A DNA stretch of 57,003 nucleotides from Roseomonas sp. (GTDB lineage: Bacteria; Pseudomonadota; Alphaproteobacteria; Acetobacterales; Acetobacteraceae). Numbering within the stretch: the stretch's first letter is position 1; each line of letters begins with the position of its first letter. The stretch lies in the NCBI GenBank assembly GCA_020249265.1, contig JADCGA010000008.1:1-57003 (forward strand), written 5' to 3'. The notes under the pieces are model-generated. The model made no database searches. It was not told where the DNA came from and worked only from the letters and a program-made list of their open reading frames with translations. This document shows positions 15,960 through 25,600 of this stretch, piece by piece. Made by a program: the position numbers and the translations under genes.

Positions 15960-16590
15960 AGGCAGAGGACATGGAAGCCCGCGCAATCAAGGACCGCATG
16001 GATGGGTTTTCATGGCCCTCATGTGCGGTCAGTGCCTCCATCGGGCAGAAATACTCATGCGGCTGCGGCACCTGGTTGCGCGCAAAGCCGGCATAGTGTT
16101 CCCGCTGCAACCCATAAAGCACCCTGATATCACGCACCGGCAGCGTCAGCCCAGCGATGGGTTCGGCGATACAGGCCGGGATCAGGCGCCAGCGCGGCGT
16201 TTCATCCCCGGGCTGGATGGGCGCCAGCAGCCAGGGCAAAGGGCAGAAGGCGAGCAAGGAGGTGGTTGAGGGCGCAAAGCGGGACCGTTTATCCAGCAAA
16301 TTCTGGAAGGTGGAGCAGGCTTCGATACACAGGATATCCGCGTAAGGGTCTTCCGGCGTGCCGCCGAAATACAGCCAAAGCCCGTCCGGGATGGTGCGCA
16401 TCCGGTCAGACCCGGGAACCTTCAGATAGGGCTGGGCGATGGGCTCCCCCTCACTCGGGCGGGCGCGGAGCCAGGATGCGCCCTCACTGGCGGTGGCACC
16501 CGGCGGGCGCTGCGGCCAGGTTTTCAGCCGGGCACGGACCACATTGTCCAACCGGATGGTCTTACGATCGTTGCGCAGGGATTCGCTCAT
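15943..16590 (-). CDS. Protein of unknown function
   Basis: 215 residues; I do not recognise a family. I chose ATG 16590 because GAGGT sits about 10 bp upstream, inside the longer TTG reading from 16617. No signal peptide or membrane helix is visible. The first 70 residues are basic, with a Pro-rich stretch. The middle has DGLWLYFGG and a hydrophobic DILCIEACSTFQNLLDKRSRF, which resembles the core strand-helix of some nuclease folds, but no complete active site can be pointed to. It stands alone between gntK (overlapping 3' ends) and a long AT-rich gap, with its own candidate promoter at 16619-16648. Confidence 0.7.
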   Translation of the reverse strand: MSESLRNDRKTIRLDNVVRARLKTWPQRPPGATASEGASWLRARPSEGEPIAQPYLKVPGSDRMRTIPDGLWLYFGGTPEDPYADILCIEACSTFQNLLDKRSRFAPSTTSLLAFCPLPWLLAPIQPGDETPRWRLIPACIAEPIAGLTLPVRDIRVLYGLQREHYAGFARNQVPQPHEYFCPMEALTAHEGHENPSMRSLIARASMSSAFMDPP

Positions 16591-16996
16591 AGCACGAATT
16601 ACCTCTTTTAAATACAACCTATAGTTTAGTTAAGATGAATCCCACAAAGCAAGGCAAGCGAAATCCGCTGCAAAAATTAGCCAAACTTCGAGTCAAAATG
16701 CTGCTTAAGGCGATTTTCTTAAGACATCACTTTAATAATAACAACTAACTGATTCTATGGAATCATCATTAAAAGGCACTGCCAAAAAGCTCGTCAAAAA
16801 AGAAAAATACAGCCATAGAGAGAATGTCTTGACCGGTCACGTTGATGTATCTGTTTTGTTCTTATCGTGCAAGCCATCCAACAGCCGCAAACGATGTTTT
16901 CCATCTCGCTTTTCTCCATGTAAGACTGCCGCAGAAGGCCAAGCAGCGCTTTTGCTGACCATTTCCAGCCCTACCATTACCAAAAGGACGCCCCCG
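16591..16996. other. AT-rich intergenic region of about 400 bp
   Basis: Clearly richer in A/T than the flanking genes, especially 16610-16870. No ORF with a ribosome-binding site is seen. Contents: the candidate promoter of the unknown gene (16619-16648) and a 6-bp inverted repeat TGATTC-tatg-GAATCA (16750-16765). The open frame 16757-16996 ahead of ridA looks non-coding. Confidence 0.6.
16619..16648 (-). promoter_or_regulatory. Candidate promoter of the unknown gene at 15943-16590
   Basis: On the minus strand TTGTGG (16648-16643) and TATAAG (16624-16619) are separated by 18 bp, followed by a short leader with a GAGGT ribosome-binding site. The -35 match is only moderate. Confidence 0.35.
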
Positions 16997-17347
16997 ATGA
17001 CCATCAAACGTCTTGCCCCTGAAGAACGCCTATCGGGTGCCGTGATTGGCGGCGGGCTGATTTGGTTGGCCGGCCAGGTGGCCGATGACACCGGCCTGGA
17101 TACGGAAGGCCAAACCGCGGATATCCTGAAGCAGATTGACGCCCTGCTGGCCGAGGCCGGGACAGATAAGCGCGCTTTGCTCTCTGCCACCGTCATTCTG
17201 GCCGATATCCGCGATGCGCCGGCCATGAACCGCGCCTGGGATCGCTGGCTGGACCGTGCCCATAAGCCCGCCCGCATGACCATTCAGGCCGCGCTGGTGG
17301 ACCCAGCCTGGAAGGTGGAGATCACCGGCGTCGCCCTGGCGCCGTGA
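16997..17347 (+). CDS. RidA/YjgF/UK114-family protein
   Basis: 116 residues from ATG 16997, with AAGGA about 8 bp upstream; the 80-residue extension from 16757 is rejected as unrelated and AT-rich. It contains the fold's typical GGLIWLAGQVADD, TADILKQIDALLAEAG and, near the C-terminus, PARMTIQAALVDPAWKVEI with the Arg position that binds substrate carboxylates in imine deaminases. RidA proteins hydrolyse reactive 2-aminoacrylate-type imines, but this divergent form (RutC/YabJ-like) may act on something else. It overlaps the following channel gene by 4 bp. Confidence 0.87.
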   Translation: MTIKRLAPEERLSGAVIGGGLIWLAGQVADDTGLDTEGQTADILKQIDALLAEAGTDKRALLSATVILADIRDAPAMNRAWDRWLDRAHKPARMTIQAALVDPAWKVEITGVALAP

Positions 17348-18300
17348 ACGCACCACCTCCCCCTCGCCGGCCGGATCGCTGGCTGCGCGCTGCGCTGGCG
17401 ACGCTCGGCTTCGGGCTGCTGGTGGCGGGCGGGATTGCGGATCATGGCGGGGTGTTGCCGATGCTTGTCATCGGTATTGCCGCGACGGCCATCGGCTTCT
17501 TCTATCTGCTCTTTCCGCAGGGCATGCATTTCGCCTTTGGCGCCAGCGCAGGGCTTGCGGTTTATGCCTGTCTTTTCGTGGTGATTGGCCGCGCGGCCTT
17601 CCCGGAGGCGCCGGCCTTGGCCCGTGCGATGGCCTTTCTATTGCCGGTCTTTGCTTTTTTGGGCTCGGTCTGGGCGCGGCGGGATAGTCTCCGCCGTGCC
17701 GCCGAAGCCGATGCGCCCTTTGATCATGGACATTTGCCGCGCATGGCGCGCTGGCTGATCCCGGTTTGGGTGGTGGGGGGCTTCAGCCTTTCCTTGCCGC
17801 TCAATCGCCTATCCCCCTTTGATCAGGGCTTGGCGTTGCTCGCTGCCATGGGGGCGATTGCGGCCATTGTCGCGGTCTCCGTCCGCCCGGTGGTGCTGCT
17901 GCTGAGTGATCTGACCCTGATCACCAAGGAGCTTTCGGCGCGGCTTCGGCGCATTACCGTGCCGGTTGTGGCCTTCCTGACGCTTTATAGCCTGCTGGTG
18001 ATTTCCTTTGCCTGTTTCTATCGCATCGCCGATGGGCTTTCGCGCATGCCATTATTTCATGGCCAGGGTGGTCCGATCAGGCTCGGCTTCCAGGATGCGC
18101 TCTATTTCAGCCTGGTCACGCAAGCGACAGTTGGCTTTGGCGATCTGACACCGCATGATGATGGCATCAGGCTGCTGACCGGTGTGCAAGTGCTGGCGGG
18201 GCAGATTCTGTTGCTATTCGGGTTTGCCGAGATCATGCGGAGCCGGCGCGTGCGGATGACGCAGCGCGACGAAAAACGCCCCGGGTCTGCCGGGGATTGA
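17344..18300 (+). CDS. Two-pore-helix potassium-channel family membrane protein
   Basis: 318 residues from GTG 17344, overlapping the ridA-family stop (GTGA). Several membrane helices occupy about 14-215, then a C-terminal Ion_trans_2-type pore module: outer helix (VVAFLTLYSLLVISFACFY), pore loop with the selectivity filter TVGFGD (YFSLVTQATVGFGDLTP), and inner helix (LLTGVQVLAGQILLLFGFAEIM). TVGFG is the K+-selective filter. The four or so extra N-terminal helices lack an obvious voltage-sensor Arg ladder. No RCK/TrkA domain follows. Confidence 0.8.
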   Translation: MNAPPPPRRPDRWLRAALATLGFGLLVAGGIADHGGVLPMLVIGIAATAIGFFYLLFPQGMHFAFGASAGLAVYACLFVVIGRAAFPEAPALARAMAFLLPVFAFLGSVWARRDSLRRAAEADAPFDHGHLPRMARWLIPVWVVGGFSLSLPLNRLSPFDQGLALLAAMGAIAAIVAVSVRPVVLLLSDLTLITKELSARLRRITVPVVAFLTLYSLLVISFACFYRIADGLSRMPLFHGQGGPIRLGFQDALYFSLVTQATVGFGDLTPHDDGIRLLTGVQVLAGQILLLFGFAEIMRSRRVRMTQRDEKRPGSAGD

Positions 18301-18406
18301 GCATTTTCAAGCCAAGTGGACTCACTTGGCGGCTCGGAAAATGCGACCCAAAAACAGAAAGATTTTCAAGCCAAGTGGCTTCACTTGGCGACTCGGAAAA
18401 TGCGAC
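18301..18406. repeat. Two tandem palindromic repeats (REP-like)
   Basis: Two near-identical units, 18301-18347 and 18361-18406, repeat with a 60-bp period. Each is a nested palindrome. In unit 1 the outer arms are GCATTTTC (18301-18308) and GAAAATGC (18337-18344), the inner arms GCCAAGTG (18311-18318) and CACTTGGC (18323-18330). Unit 2 has the same inner arms (18370-18377, 18382-18389). They begin at the base after the channel stop codon. They may be a REP/BIME-type element or a transcript-end structure. Confidence 0.75.
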
Positions 18407-18521
18407 AAAACAGAGAAGCTGGCGCATGGCGGATGAACGGATGCGAAGCCGCCACGCTCCAGGCGTGTTTCCGCCGTAATTCTCGTATTGTATGGATCGT
18501 GAAGTTGCAGGATATGCGCGC

Positions 18522-19514
18522 ATGGTAACGCCGGCTTACTGGCAAGGAAAAAGGGTTCTGGTGACTGGGGGGGCGGGCTTCCTTGGCTCCAACCTCTGCC
18601 ATAGCTTGGCCGGTATGGGCGCGCGTGTCACGGCGCTCGATGCCATGATGCCCGATGGTGGTGCCTCCGCCCGCAATCTGGAAGGGGCTGGCGTATTGCT
18701 GGTGCGGGGCGATATCCGCGATACGGAATTGCATTCCCTGTGTGACGGCATTGATGTGCTGTTCAATATGGCGGCGCAAACCAGCCATATGGGCGGGCAG
18801 AAGGACCCCGTTGCCGATATCGCGATCAATGCCGTGGCGCAGGTGCGCCTGATTGGCGTGATGCGCGAAGCGGCGCCCAAAGCGACCGTGGTTCATGCCT
18901 CCACCCGGCAATTTTATGGCCGGCCGCGTAGCCTGCCGGTGGATGAATTGCACCCCGTCAACCCGCCCGATGCCAACGGCGTTTCAAAATGGGCCGGCGA
19001 GCAATATTGGCTTTTGGAAAACCGCGTGCTGCATCGCCCGGTTGTGTCGCTCCGGCTGACCAATTGCTACGGGCCGCGGCTGCGGATTCGCGATGCGCGC
19101 CAGACCTTTTTGGGCATTTGGATTCGCCGGGCGCTGGAAAATGAGGCTTTTGAAGTCTGGGGGGGCGCGCAGCTGCGTGACCTGACTTATGTGGATGATG
19201 TCACCAGCGCATTTCTGATGGCCGCCGAACAAGCGGCAAACCCCGGCGTGGGCGGCCAGGTTTTCAACATTGGCGGCAGCCCGCCCATTTCCCTGCTTGA
19301 TCTTGCCGCCAAGCTGATCAACGCCAATGGCGGGCTGGGCCGCTATGAATTGCGCGAATTTCCCGCTGATCGGGCGCCGATTGATATCGGGTCCTACGCG
19401 GCGGATGATCGCGCCTTCCGTTCCGCGACCGGCTGGGTGCCGGCGATTGACCTGGATAAGGGGCTGAAGCTGTCCCTTGACTGGTATCGCCAGCGCCTTG
19501 CCGATTATTTGTGA
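18522..19514 (+). CDS. NAD-dependent epimerase/dehydratase (extended SDR), atypical active site
   Basis: 330 residues from ATG 18522, with AGGA 9 bp upstream; ATG 18492 is an alternative 10 residues longer with no ribosome-binding site. The NAD site is TGGAGFLGSNL near 16-26, then GDIRD, FNMAAQTSHM, STRQFYGRP and RLTNCYGPRLRIRD. Where classical members have YxxxK, this has NGVSK (PDANGVSKWAGEQYW), so the general-base Tyr is replaced by Asn. It probably modifies a nucleotide sugar. The next gene encodes a DegT-type aminotransferase and then a glycosyltransferase, suggesting synthesis of a surface amino sugar. Confidence 0.82.
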   Translation: MVTPAYWQGKRVLVTGGAGFLGSNLCHSLAGMGARVTALDAMMPDGGASARNLEGAGVLLVRGDIRDTELHSLCDGIDVLFNMAAQTSHMGGQKDPVADIAINAVAQVRLIGVMREAAPKATVVHASTRQFYGRPRSLPVDELHPVNPPDANGVSKWAGEQYWLLENRVLHRPVVSLRLTNCYGPRLRIRDARQTFLGIWIRRALENEAFEVWGGAQLRDLTYVDDVTSAFLMAAEQAANPGVGGQVFNIGGSPPISLLDLAAKLINANGGLGRYELREFPADRAPIDIGSYAADDRAFRSATGWVPAIDLDKGLKLSLDWYRQRLADYL

Positions 19515-19536
19515 CCCCGAAGCGAAAGAACGCAAA

Positions 19537-20676
19537 ATGAATGCGCCCGTCATCACCATGATCCCCCAGGCCGATCCCGGCGCCGGCTACCGCGCCCAGA
19601 AGGCCGAAATTGACGCGGCGGTCGCGCGCGCACTCGCCAGCGGCTGGTACATCCTTGGCAAGGAAGGTGCGGCTTTTGAGGAAGAATACGCTTCCTGGCT
19701 TGGCACCCGCCGCGCGATTGGCTGCGCCAATGGCACGGATGCGCTGGCGCTGATCCTGCGCGGGCTTGGCATTGGCCCCGGGATGAGTGTCGCAACCGTT
19801 TCCCACACCGCGGTTGCCACCGTTTCCGCAATTGAAATGGTCGGTGCGACGCCGCTGCTGCTGGATATTGATCCCGATACCTACACCATGGACCCGGATG
19901 AGCTGCTGAGCGTGATTGATCACCCGCCGCCCGGCCTGCCGCCTCTGCGCGCCGTGATCCCGGTGCATATTTATGGCCAAGCCAGTGATCTGGAACCGAT
20001 GCTGGAAGCAACGCGCGCGGCGGGGATCGCGTTGATTGAAGATTGTGCGCAATGCCATGGCGCGACGCTGAATGGGGCGAAGCTTGGTACGTTGGGTACC
20101 GCATCGGCTTTCAGCCTTTACCCCACCAAGAATCTCGGCGCGCTTGGCGATGGCGGCGTGCTGGCCACGAATGACGAAGCGCTGGCGGATCGCATCGCGG
20201 CCATTCGGCAATATGGCTGGAAGGAACGCTATATCAGCGACATGGTAGGCGTGAATTCTCGGTTGGATGAAGTGCAGGCGGCGATTTTGCGTGTGAAGCT
20301 GACAGCGCTTGATGCCGGCAATGAACGCCGCCGCGCGATTGCTAGCGCCTATGATGCCGCATTGACGGGTGGCCCTTACGCGCCGCCGCAGCGCCGCGCG
20401 GGCACGGAGCATGTCTTCCATCAATATGTGCTGCGCGTGCCAGATCGTGCCGCGGTGCAGGCGAGGCTGAAGGAACAAGGCATTGGCACGGGCATTCACT
20501 ACCCGGTGCCGGTGCATTTGCAGCCGGCCTATCAGGGCCGCGTGCCGCTGGGGCCGGCTGGCTGTGCCGAGACCGCCGATGCCGCGCAGGAGGTGATGAG
20601 CCTTCCCATGTATCCCGAATTGACCGATGCGCAGGTGGAACGCATTTGTGTTGGGTTGCGGAGCTTGCAGGGCTGA
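19537..20676 (+). CDS. DegT/DnrJ/EryC1-family sugar aminotransferase
   Basis: 379 residues from ATG 19537; the earlier reading from 19477 overlaps the epimerase end. It is PLP-dependent: K198 in AFSLYPTKNLGALGDGG is the expected Schiff-base Lys, and GCANGTDALALILRGLGI, EDCAQCHGA and GVNSRLDEVQAAILRVKL are family motifs. Such enzymes transaminate keto-sugars attached to nucleotides. It starts 22 bp after the epimerase and its stop is followed within about 15 bp by the glycosyltransferase start, so the three are probably co-transcribed. The exact sugar cannot be read from the sequence. Confidence 0.9.
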   Translation: MNAPVITMIPQADPGAGYRAQKAEIDAAVARALASGWYILGKEGAAFEEEYASWLGTRRAIGCANGTDALALILRGLGIGPGMSVATVSHTAVATVSAIEMVGATPLLLDIDPDTYTMDPDELLSVIDHPPPGLPPLRAVIPVHIYGQASDLEPMLEATRAAGIALIEDCAQCHGATLNGAKLGTLGTASAFSLYPTKNLGALGDGGVLATNDEALADRIAAIRQYGWKERYISDMVGVNSRLDEVQAAILRVKLTALDAGNERRRAIASAYDAALTGGPYAPPQRRAGTEHVFHQYVLRVPDRAAVQARLKEQGIGTGIHYPVPVHLQPAYQGRVPLGPAGCAETADAAQEVMSLPMYPELTDAQVERICVGLRSLQG

Positions 20677-20690
20677 ATACTTCAGCTGCC

Positions 20691-21542
20691 TTGGCACGCG
20701 TTTGCGTCGTCACGGTCGCCTATAACAGTGCGGCCGCCTTGCGCGGGATGCTGGAGGGCGTGCCGCCTGGCCTTGGCGTGATTGTGGTGGATAATGCGAG
20801 CGGCGACGTTAGCGCCGCTGTGGCTGAAGCCGCAGGCGCGCGCGTGATCCGCAATGCGGCCAATCTTGGCTTTGGGGTGGGCTGCAATATCGGCATGGAT
20901 GCGGCAGAGACGGAATTCGTGCTGCTGGCCAACCCCGATACCCGGCTGGATGCGGGGGCGATTGCGCGGCTTGTTGCCGCCGCCGATGCCTTTCCCGATG
21001 CGGCCATTCTGGCGCCAATGCTTTGCGATGAAGACGGCGCGCGGGTGCGGTCTTGGGATGTGGAACAACTGCATCGTCGGTTGCTTTCGCGCAAACGTGG
21101 CGCCGAGGCTTGGCCAGAGGGGCCGTTATGCGCGGAATTTCTCTCGGGCGCTTGCATGTTGCTGCGGGCTTCCGATGGGCTGCGCTTCGATGAAGCTTTC
21201 TTCCTGTTTTATGAGGATGACGCGATTTGCGCCGCCGCCCGCGCGAAGGGGCGTAGCTTGGTGCTGGTGCCGGATGCCGTGATGCATCACGCGGGGGGCG
21301 GTTCTTCCGCGCCATCGCAAGCGCTTTCTGCCTTCAAGGCGCGGCATATGGCCTGGAGCCGGCTGCATTACATGGTGCTGATGCAGGGTAGCGCGGCGGC
21401 GCAGCACGAAGCCTGGGCGCGGGTGTGGCATCACAGCGGCAAGGCTGTTGGGCATGGGCTCACGCTGCGCTTGGAAAAATTGCGCGCCGATCTGGCGGGG
21501 CTTGGCGGGACACTGGCTTGGATGCGCGGGCGCCGCGCCTGA
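20691..21542 (+). CDS. Family 2 glycosyltransferase
   Basis: 283 residues if it starts at TTG 20691 (MARVCVVTVAYNS...). The reading could begin at TTG 20646, inside the aminotransferase gene; no ATG is available, so the start is uncertain. The GT-A fold motifs are VVTVAYNS, VIVVDNASGD, NLGFGVGCNIGM and the metal/nucleotide-binding LLANPDTRLD, then FLSGACMLLR and FLFYEDDAICAAARAKG, as in rhamnosyltransferase-like enzymes. It is probably cytosolic or membrane-associated and transfers a sugar onto a surface glycan. Last gene of the three-gene cluster; it converges with the acyl-CoA dehydrogenase. Confidence 0.85.
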   Translation: MARVCVVTVAYNSAAALRGMLEGVPPGLGVIVVDNASGDVSAAVAEAAGARVIRNAANLGFGVGCNIGMDAAETEFVLLANPDTRLDAGAIARLVAAADAFPDAAILAPMLCDEDGARVRSWDVEQLHRRLLSRKRGAEAWPEGPLCAEFLSGACMLLRASDGLRFDEAFFLFYEDDAICAAARAKGRSLVLVPDAVMHHAGGGSSAPSQALSAFKARHMAWSRLHYMVLMQGSAAAQHEAWARVWHHSGKAVGHGLTLRLEKLRADLAGLGGTLAWMRGRRA

Positions 21543-21547
21543 TTGCG

Positions 21548-22696
21548 CTACGCCCCCAACATCTTCCGCGCGACGATCAGGCGCATGATCTCATTCGTGC
21601 CTTCCAAAATCCGATGCACGCGCAAATCACGCACGATTTTCTCAACGCCATATTCCGCCAAATAGCCATAGCCACCCAGCAATTGCAGCGCATCATCCGC
21701 GACGCGAGACGCGGTATCGGTGACGAAGCGCTTGGCCATCGCGCAATACATGGTGGCGTCTGGCTCTCCGCCATCAAGCTTGGCGCAGGCACGCCACAGC
21801 AGCGCGCGCGCCGCTTCCAATTCAATGCGCATATCGGCCAGCTTGAATTGGGTGTTCTGGAAATCGCTGATTGCCTTGCCAAAGGCGCGGCGTTCTTGCG
21901 TGTAGCGAAGCGCGATATCCAAAGCCGCTTCCGCGCCACCCAGCGAACAGGCAGCGATATTCAAGCGCCCACCATCCAAACCCGCCATGGCGAAACGAAA
22001 CCCCTGCCCTTCCCCGCCCAGCAAGGCATCCGCGCCGACGCGCGCATCTTCCAAAATCACCTGCCGCGTCGGCTGCGCATTCCAGCCCATTTTGCGTTCA
22101 ACCGCACCGAAGGAAAGCCCCGGCGTATCCTTCGGGATCAGAAGCGCGGAAACACCGCCTGGCCCGTCGCCGCCGGTGCGCAACATGGTCAAGTATAGAT
22201 CAGACGCGCCGGCGCCTGAGATGAATTGCTTGGTGCCATTCAGCACATAGCCTTGATTATCGCGTGTGGCGCGGCCTTTCAGCGCTGCCGCATCGCTGCC
22301 GGAACCAGGTTCTGTCAGGCAATAGGAAGCAATCGCTTCCATGGTAATCAGCTTCGGCAACCAGGCGCTGCGCTGCGCATCATTGCCGAAGCGGTCAATC
22401 ATCCAGGCGACCATGTTGTGGATGGACATGAAGGCGCCGATGGTAGGGCAACCGGTCGCAAGCGCTTCAAACACCACCGCCGCATCAAGCCGCGTGAGGC
22501 CCGCACCGCCGGAGTCTTCCCGCACATAAAGCGCCGCCATGCCAAGCGCTGCTGCTTCGCGCATTTCTGCCACCGGGAAATGCTGGTCCTTGTCCCATTG
22601 CAGGGCTTTGGGTGCCAATACGTCGCGCGCAAAATCCCGCGCGACAGATTGCAGCGCGCGGGTTTCTTCCGGCAGGTCGAAGGTGATGGCGTTCAT
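21548..22696 (-). CDS. Acyl-CoA dehydrogenase (short/branched-chain type)
   Basis: 382 residues from ATG 22696; the longer reading from 22807 overlaps the upstream gene. An FAD enzyme that introduces an alpha-beta double bond into acyl-CoA, passing electrons to ETF. Motifs: YCLTEPGSGSDAAAL (ACAD signature 1), QLLGGYGYLAEYGVEKIVRD (signature 2) and the catalytic Glu in RILEGTNEIMRL. Overall it resembles isobutyryl-CoA dehydrogenases. It overlaps the preceding indolepyruvate oxidoreductase gene by 4 bp, so the two are translationally coupled, which points to degradation of 2-oxoacids derived from amino acids. Confidence 0.9.
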   Translation of the reverse strand: MNAITFDLPEETRALQSVARDFARDVLAPKALQWDKDQHFPVAEMREAAALGMAALYVREDSGGAGLTRLDAAVVFEALATGCPTIGAFMSIHNMVAWMIDRFGNDAQRSAWLPKLITMEAIASYCLTEPGSGSDAAALKGRATRDNQGYVLNGTKQFISGAGASDLYLTMLRTGGDGPGGVSALLIPKDTPGLSFGAVERKMGWNAQPTRQVILEDARVGADALLGGEGQGFRFAMAGLDGGRLNIAACSLGGAEAALDIALRYTQERRAFGKAISDFQNTQFKLADMRIELEAARALLWRACAKLDGGEPDATMYCAMAKRFVTDTASRVADDALQLLGGYGYLAEYGVEKIVRDLRVHRILEGTNEIMRLIVARKMLGA

Positions 22697-25600
22697 GCTG
22701 AGATTCCCTTGGCGATATCGGCCATGCGTGCGCGTGCGGCGGCCAAGTTGCGCGCCTTCACATGGCCAAACCCCTTGATACCGGCAGCGGCTTCTGCCCA
22801 TTCGCAAATCGCGCCATGGGTTTCGGGAGAAAGCCGCGGCAGCAGCGCTTCAAGCCCCGCACGATATTCGCCCGGTAGCGCGCGTTCTTCGCGCCTTTCG
22901 GTGGTGCGCGCGAAAGGATCAAGCCAGGTGCCGCGCAGGAATTTACCGTGGCGCAGCAAGCCCATCGCCTTCAGCATCCAGGGGCCAAATTCCTGCTTCA
23001 CGGGCAGGCCCGTATCCGGGTTCAGCTTGGTCATGATCGGCGGCGCCAGATGCATCTCAATGCGCTGCGTGCCCGTAAAACCCTGCGTCAGCATGCTGCG
23101 CCATTCCGGCAGGCTATGCAGCCGCGCCACTTCATATTCATCCTTATAGGCCATGAGGCGATAAAACTGCCGCGCCACGGCGCGTGAGAGACGTTCTTCG
23201 CCAGGAACCGCAGCCGCTTCCGCCGCGCGGATGCGCGCCACAAAATCCTGATAGCGCCGCGCGTAACGCGTGGATTGATAGGCTTTCAGGTCTTCCGTGA
23301 GGCGCGCGATCATCTCATCCAAGGTTTCCGGACTGCGCGGTGCTTCGGGCGCCTCAGTCGCGGCGATGCGCCCTAGTGCAAAGGCATTCTTGTTGCGCTC
23401 AACCGCCGCGCCGTTCAGTTCAATGGCGCGCAGGATTGCCTCAGCCGAAAGCGGCACCAGCCCGCGCTGCCAGGCAAAGCCCAGCATGAAAGGGTTGAGG
23501 TAGATCGCATCGCCCAAATCACGCTCAACCCGCGAAAGTGCTGGAATGGTGAGCGCTTCGCGGCAGGCGGCACCCAGGCTTTGCAGCATGGCGGCATTGT
23601 CGTAGCGCGTTTCAGTATCCTTCACGAATTGTGCCGTCGGCGATAAATCCGCATTCACAATCGCCGTACTGCGTGCAGGGCCGAGCAAGGGGCGCGCGGT
23701 GCGGCCATGCGCTACCACCATATCAGCGGCGAGCAGCAAATCCGCTTCCCCCGCCGCAATGCGCGCACCGGATAATTGATCCGCCGCCGCACCTACCGGG
23801 CCAATGCGCAACTGCGCGTAAACCCCGCCACCCTTTTGCGCGAGGCCCAAAAAGTCCAGCGTGCGCACGGGCCGCCCTTCCAGATGCGCGGCCTGCGCCA
23901 GGATAGCCGCCATGGAAGAAACCCCCTGCCCGCCCACACCGGCGATCAGCAGATTCCATGCCTCACCTTGAATGGCGGGCAGGCTTGGTTCAGGCGGTAG
24001 CGTCGGCAGCGTGATGGCGACGGGCCGCGCCGGTTCCGCGCCGATCAGGCTGACGAAGGACGGACAAAAACCCTCCACACAAGAAAAATCCTGATTGCAG
24101 GCGGATTGATCAATGCGGCGCTTGCGCCCGAAGGGCGTTTCAATCGGCTCCACCGCCAGGCAATTCGAAGCGCGCGAACAATCGCCGCAATCCTCACAAA
24201 TGCGCGGATTGATCGCGATGCGCCGATTGGCGCGCGGCGCCAAATCCCGCTTACGCTTGCGGCGGCGTTCTGTTGCGCATTCCTGATCATAGATGATGGC
24301 GGTGACACCCTTCACCGCGCGCAATTCCTTCTGCACCGCATCAAGCCGCGAACGGTGATGAAAGCCAACCGTGGCCGGCATCAGCGGATGGCCGCGATGC
24401 CGATCCGGATCATCGGAGACAACCTCAATCCGCCCCACCCCTTCGCCATGCAATTGCGCGGCAATGTGGGGGACATCAATCTCGCCTTCCGGGGTTTGCC
24501 CACCGGTCATGGCGACAGCGCCATTCAGCAGAATCTTGAAGGTGATATTGGCCTTGGCGGCGACGGCAAAGCGCACGGAAAGACTGCCGGAATGCGCATA
24601 GGTGCCATCGCCCATATTGGCGAAGATATGTTCTTGGCTGGTGAAATGTTCCTGCCCGATCCAGGCGGAACCCTCGCCGCCCATTTGGCAGAAGAAATCC
24701 GTATCGCGGTTCATGAAGCGCGCGAGGTAATGGCAGCCAATGCCGGCCAAGGCGCGGCTGCCTTCCGGCACGCGGGTTGAGGTATTATGCGGGCAGCCCG
24801 GGCAGAAATACGGGTCGCGCCCATGCACCGGCGCTTGGTCTCCTTCCGCCAAGGCTTGCAGCGCCGCCATGCGCGCCAGCATGGCATTGGTGCGGAAGGC
24901 TCGTGGCAGGCGCGCGAAAAGCGCGCGCAGAATGCCGGCGGAATCAAGCTCACTCAGATCAGACAACAAAGGCCGTCCGGCTTCATCGCGCTTGCCGGTG
25001 ATGCGCGGGCGGCGATCCATGTGAAAAAGCGCATCGCGCAACTGCCATTCCAGGAAAGGACGGCGATCTTCGATCACCAGAATTTCCTCAAGCCCTTCGG
25101 CAAAGGCGCGGGCGGCATCGGCATCCAAGGGCCAGGCCAGGCCCACTTTCCAGATGCGCAAACCTTGGGCGCGGGCGAAATCCTCGGAAATGCCGGCTTC
25201 AGCCAAAGCCTGACGCAAAACAGTGAAAGCCTTGCCGCGCACGGCAATGCCAAAGCGCGCATCTGGGTTATCCAGCACCATGCGGTCAATGCCATTTGTC
25301 CGCGCAAAAGCATTGGCGCGCGGCAGTTTGGCATGGCGCAGGCGTTCTTCCTGCAACATCGGCGTATCGGTGGCGCGGATATGCACGCCATCGGGCGGCG
25401 TCGTCAGGCCCTGCGGTTCGCGCGTGGCGTAAAGTGCGGGGTCCAGCATCACCGTCATGGTCGCATCCATGGTGTCGGCCACGCATTTCATGCCCACCCA
25501 GGTACCGGCGAAACGGCTGAGCGCAATGCCCTTCAGCCCATATTCCAAAACTTCCCCGACATCGGCCGGGTCCAGCATGGGGATCTCCAAATCCATAAAG

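Noticed and set aside
16848..16866. A second SOS-like site (GTTTTGTTCTTAT, identical over 13 bp to the end of the one at 12334-12346)
   Set aside because: Only one GTTC is present; the partner seven bases upstream reads GTAT, so it is a half-site.
16757..16996. 80-residue N-terminal extension of the RidA-family protein
   Set aside because: AT-rich, not like the family, and a good ribosome-binding site precedes ATG 16997.
19318..20697. 459-residue minus-strand open frame opposite the aminotransferase
   Set aside because: Shadow of a gene with a visible PLP lysine motif; no motif of its own.
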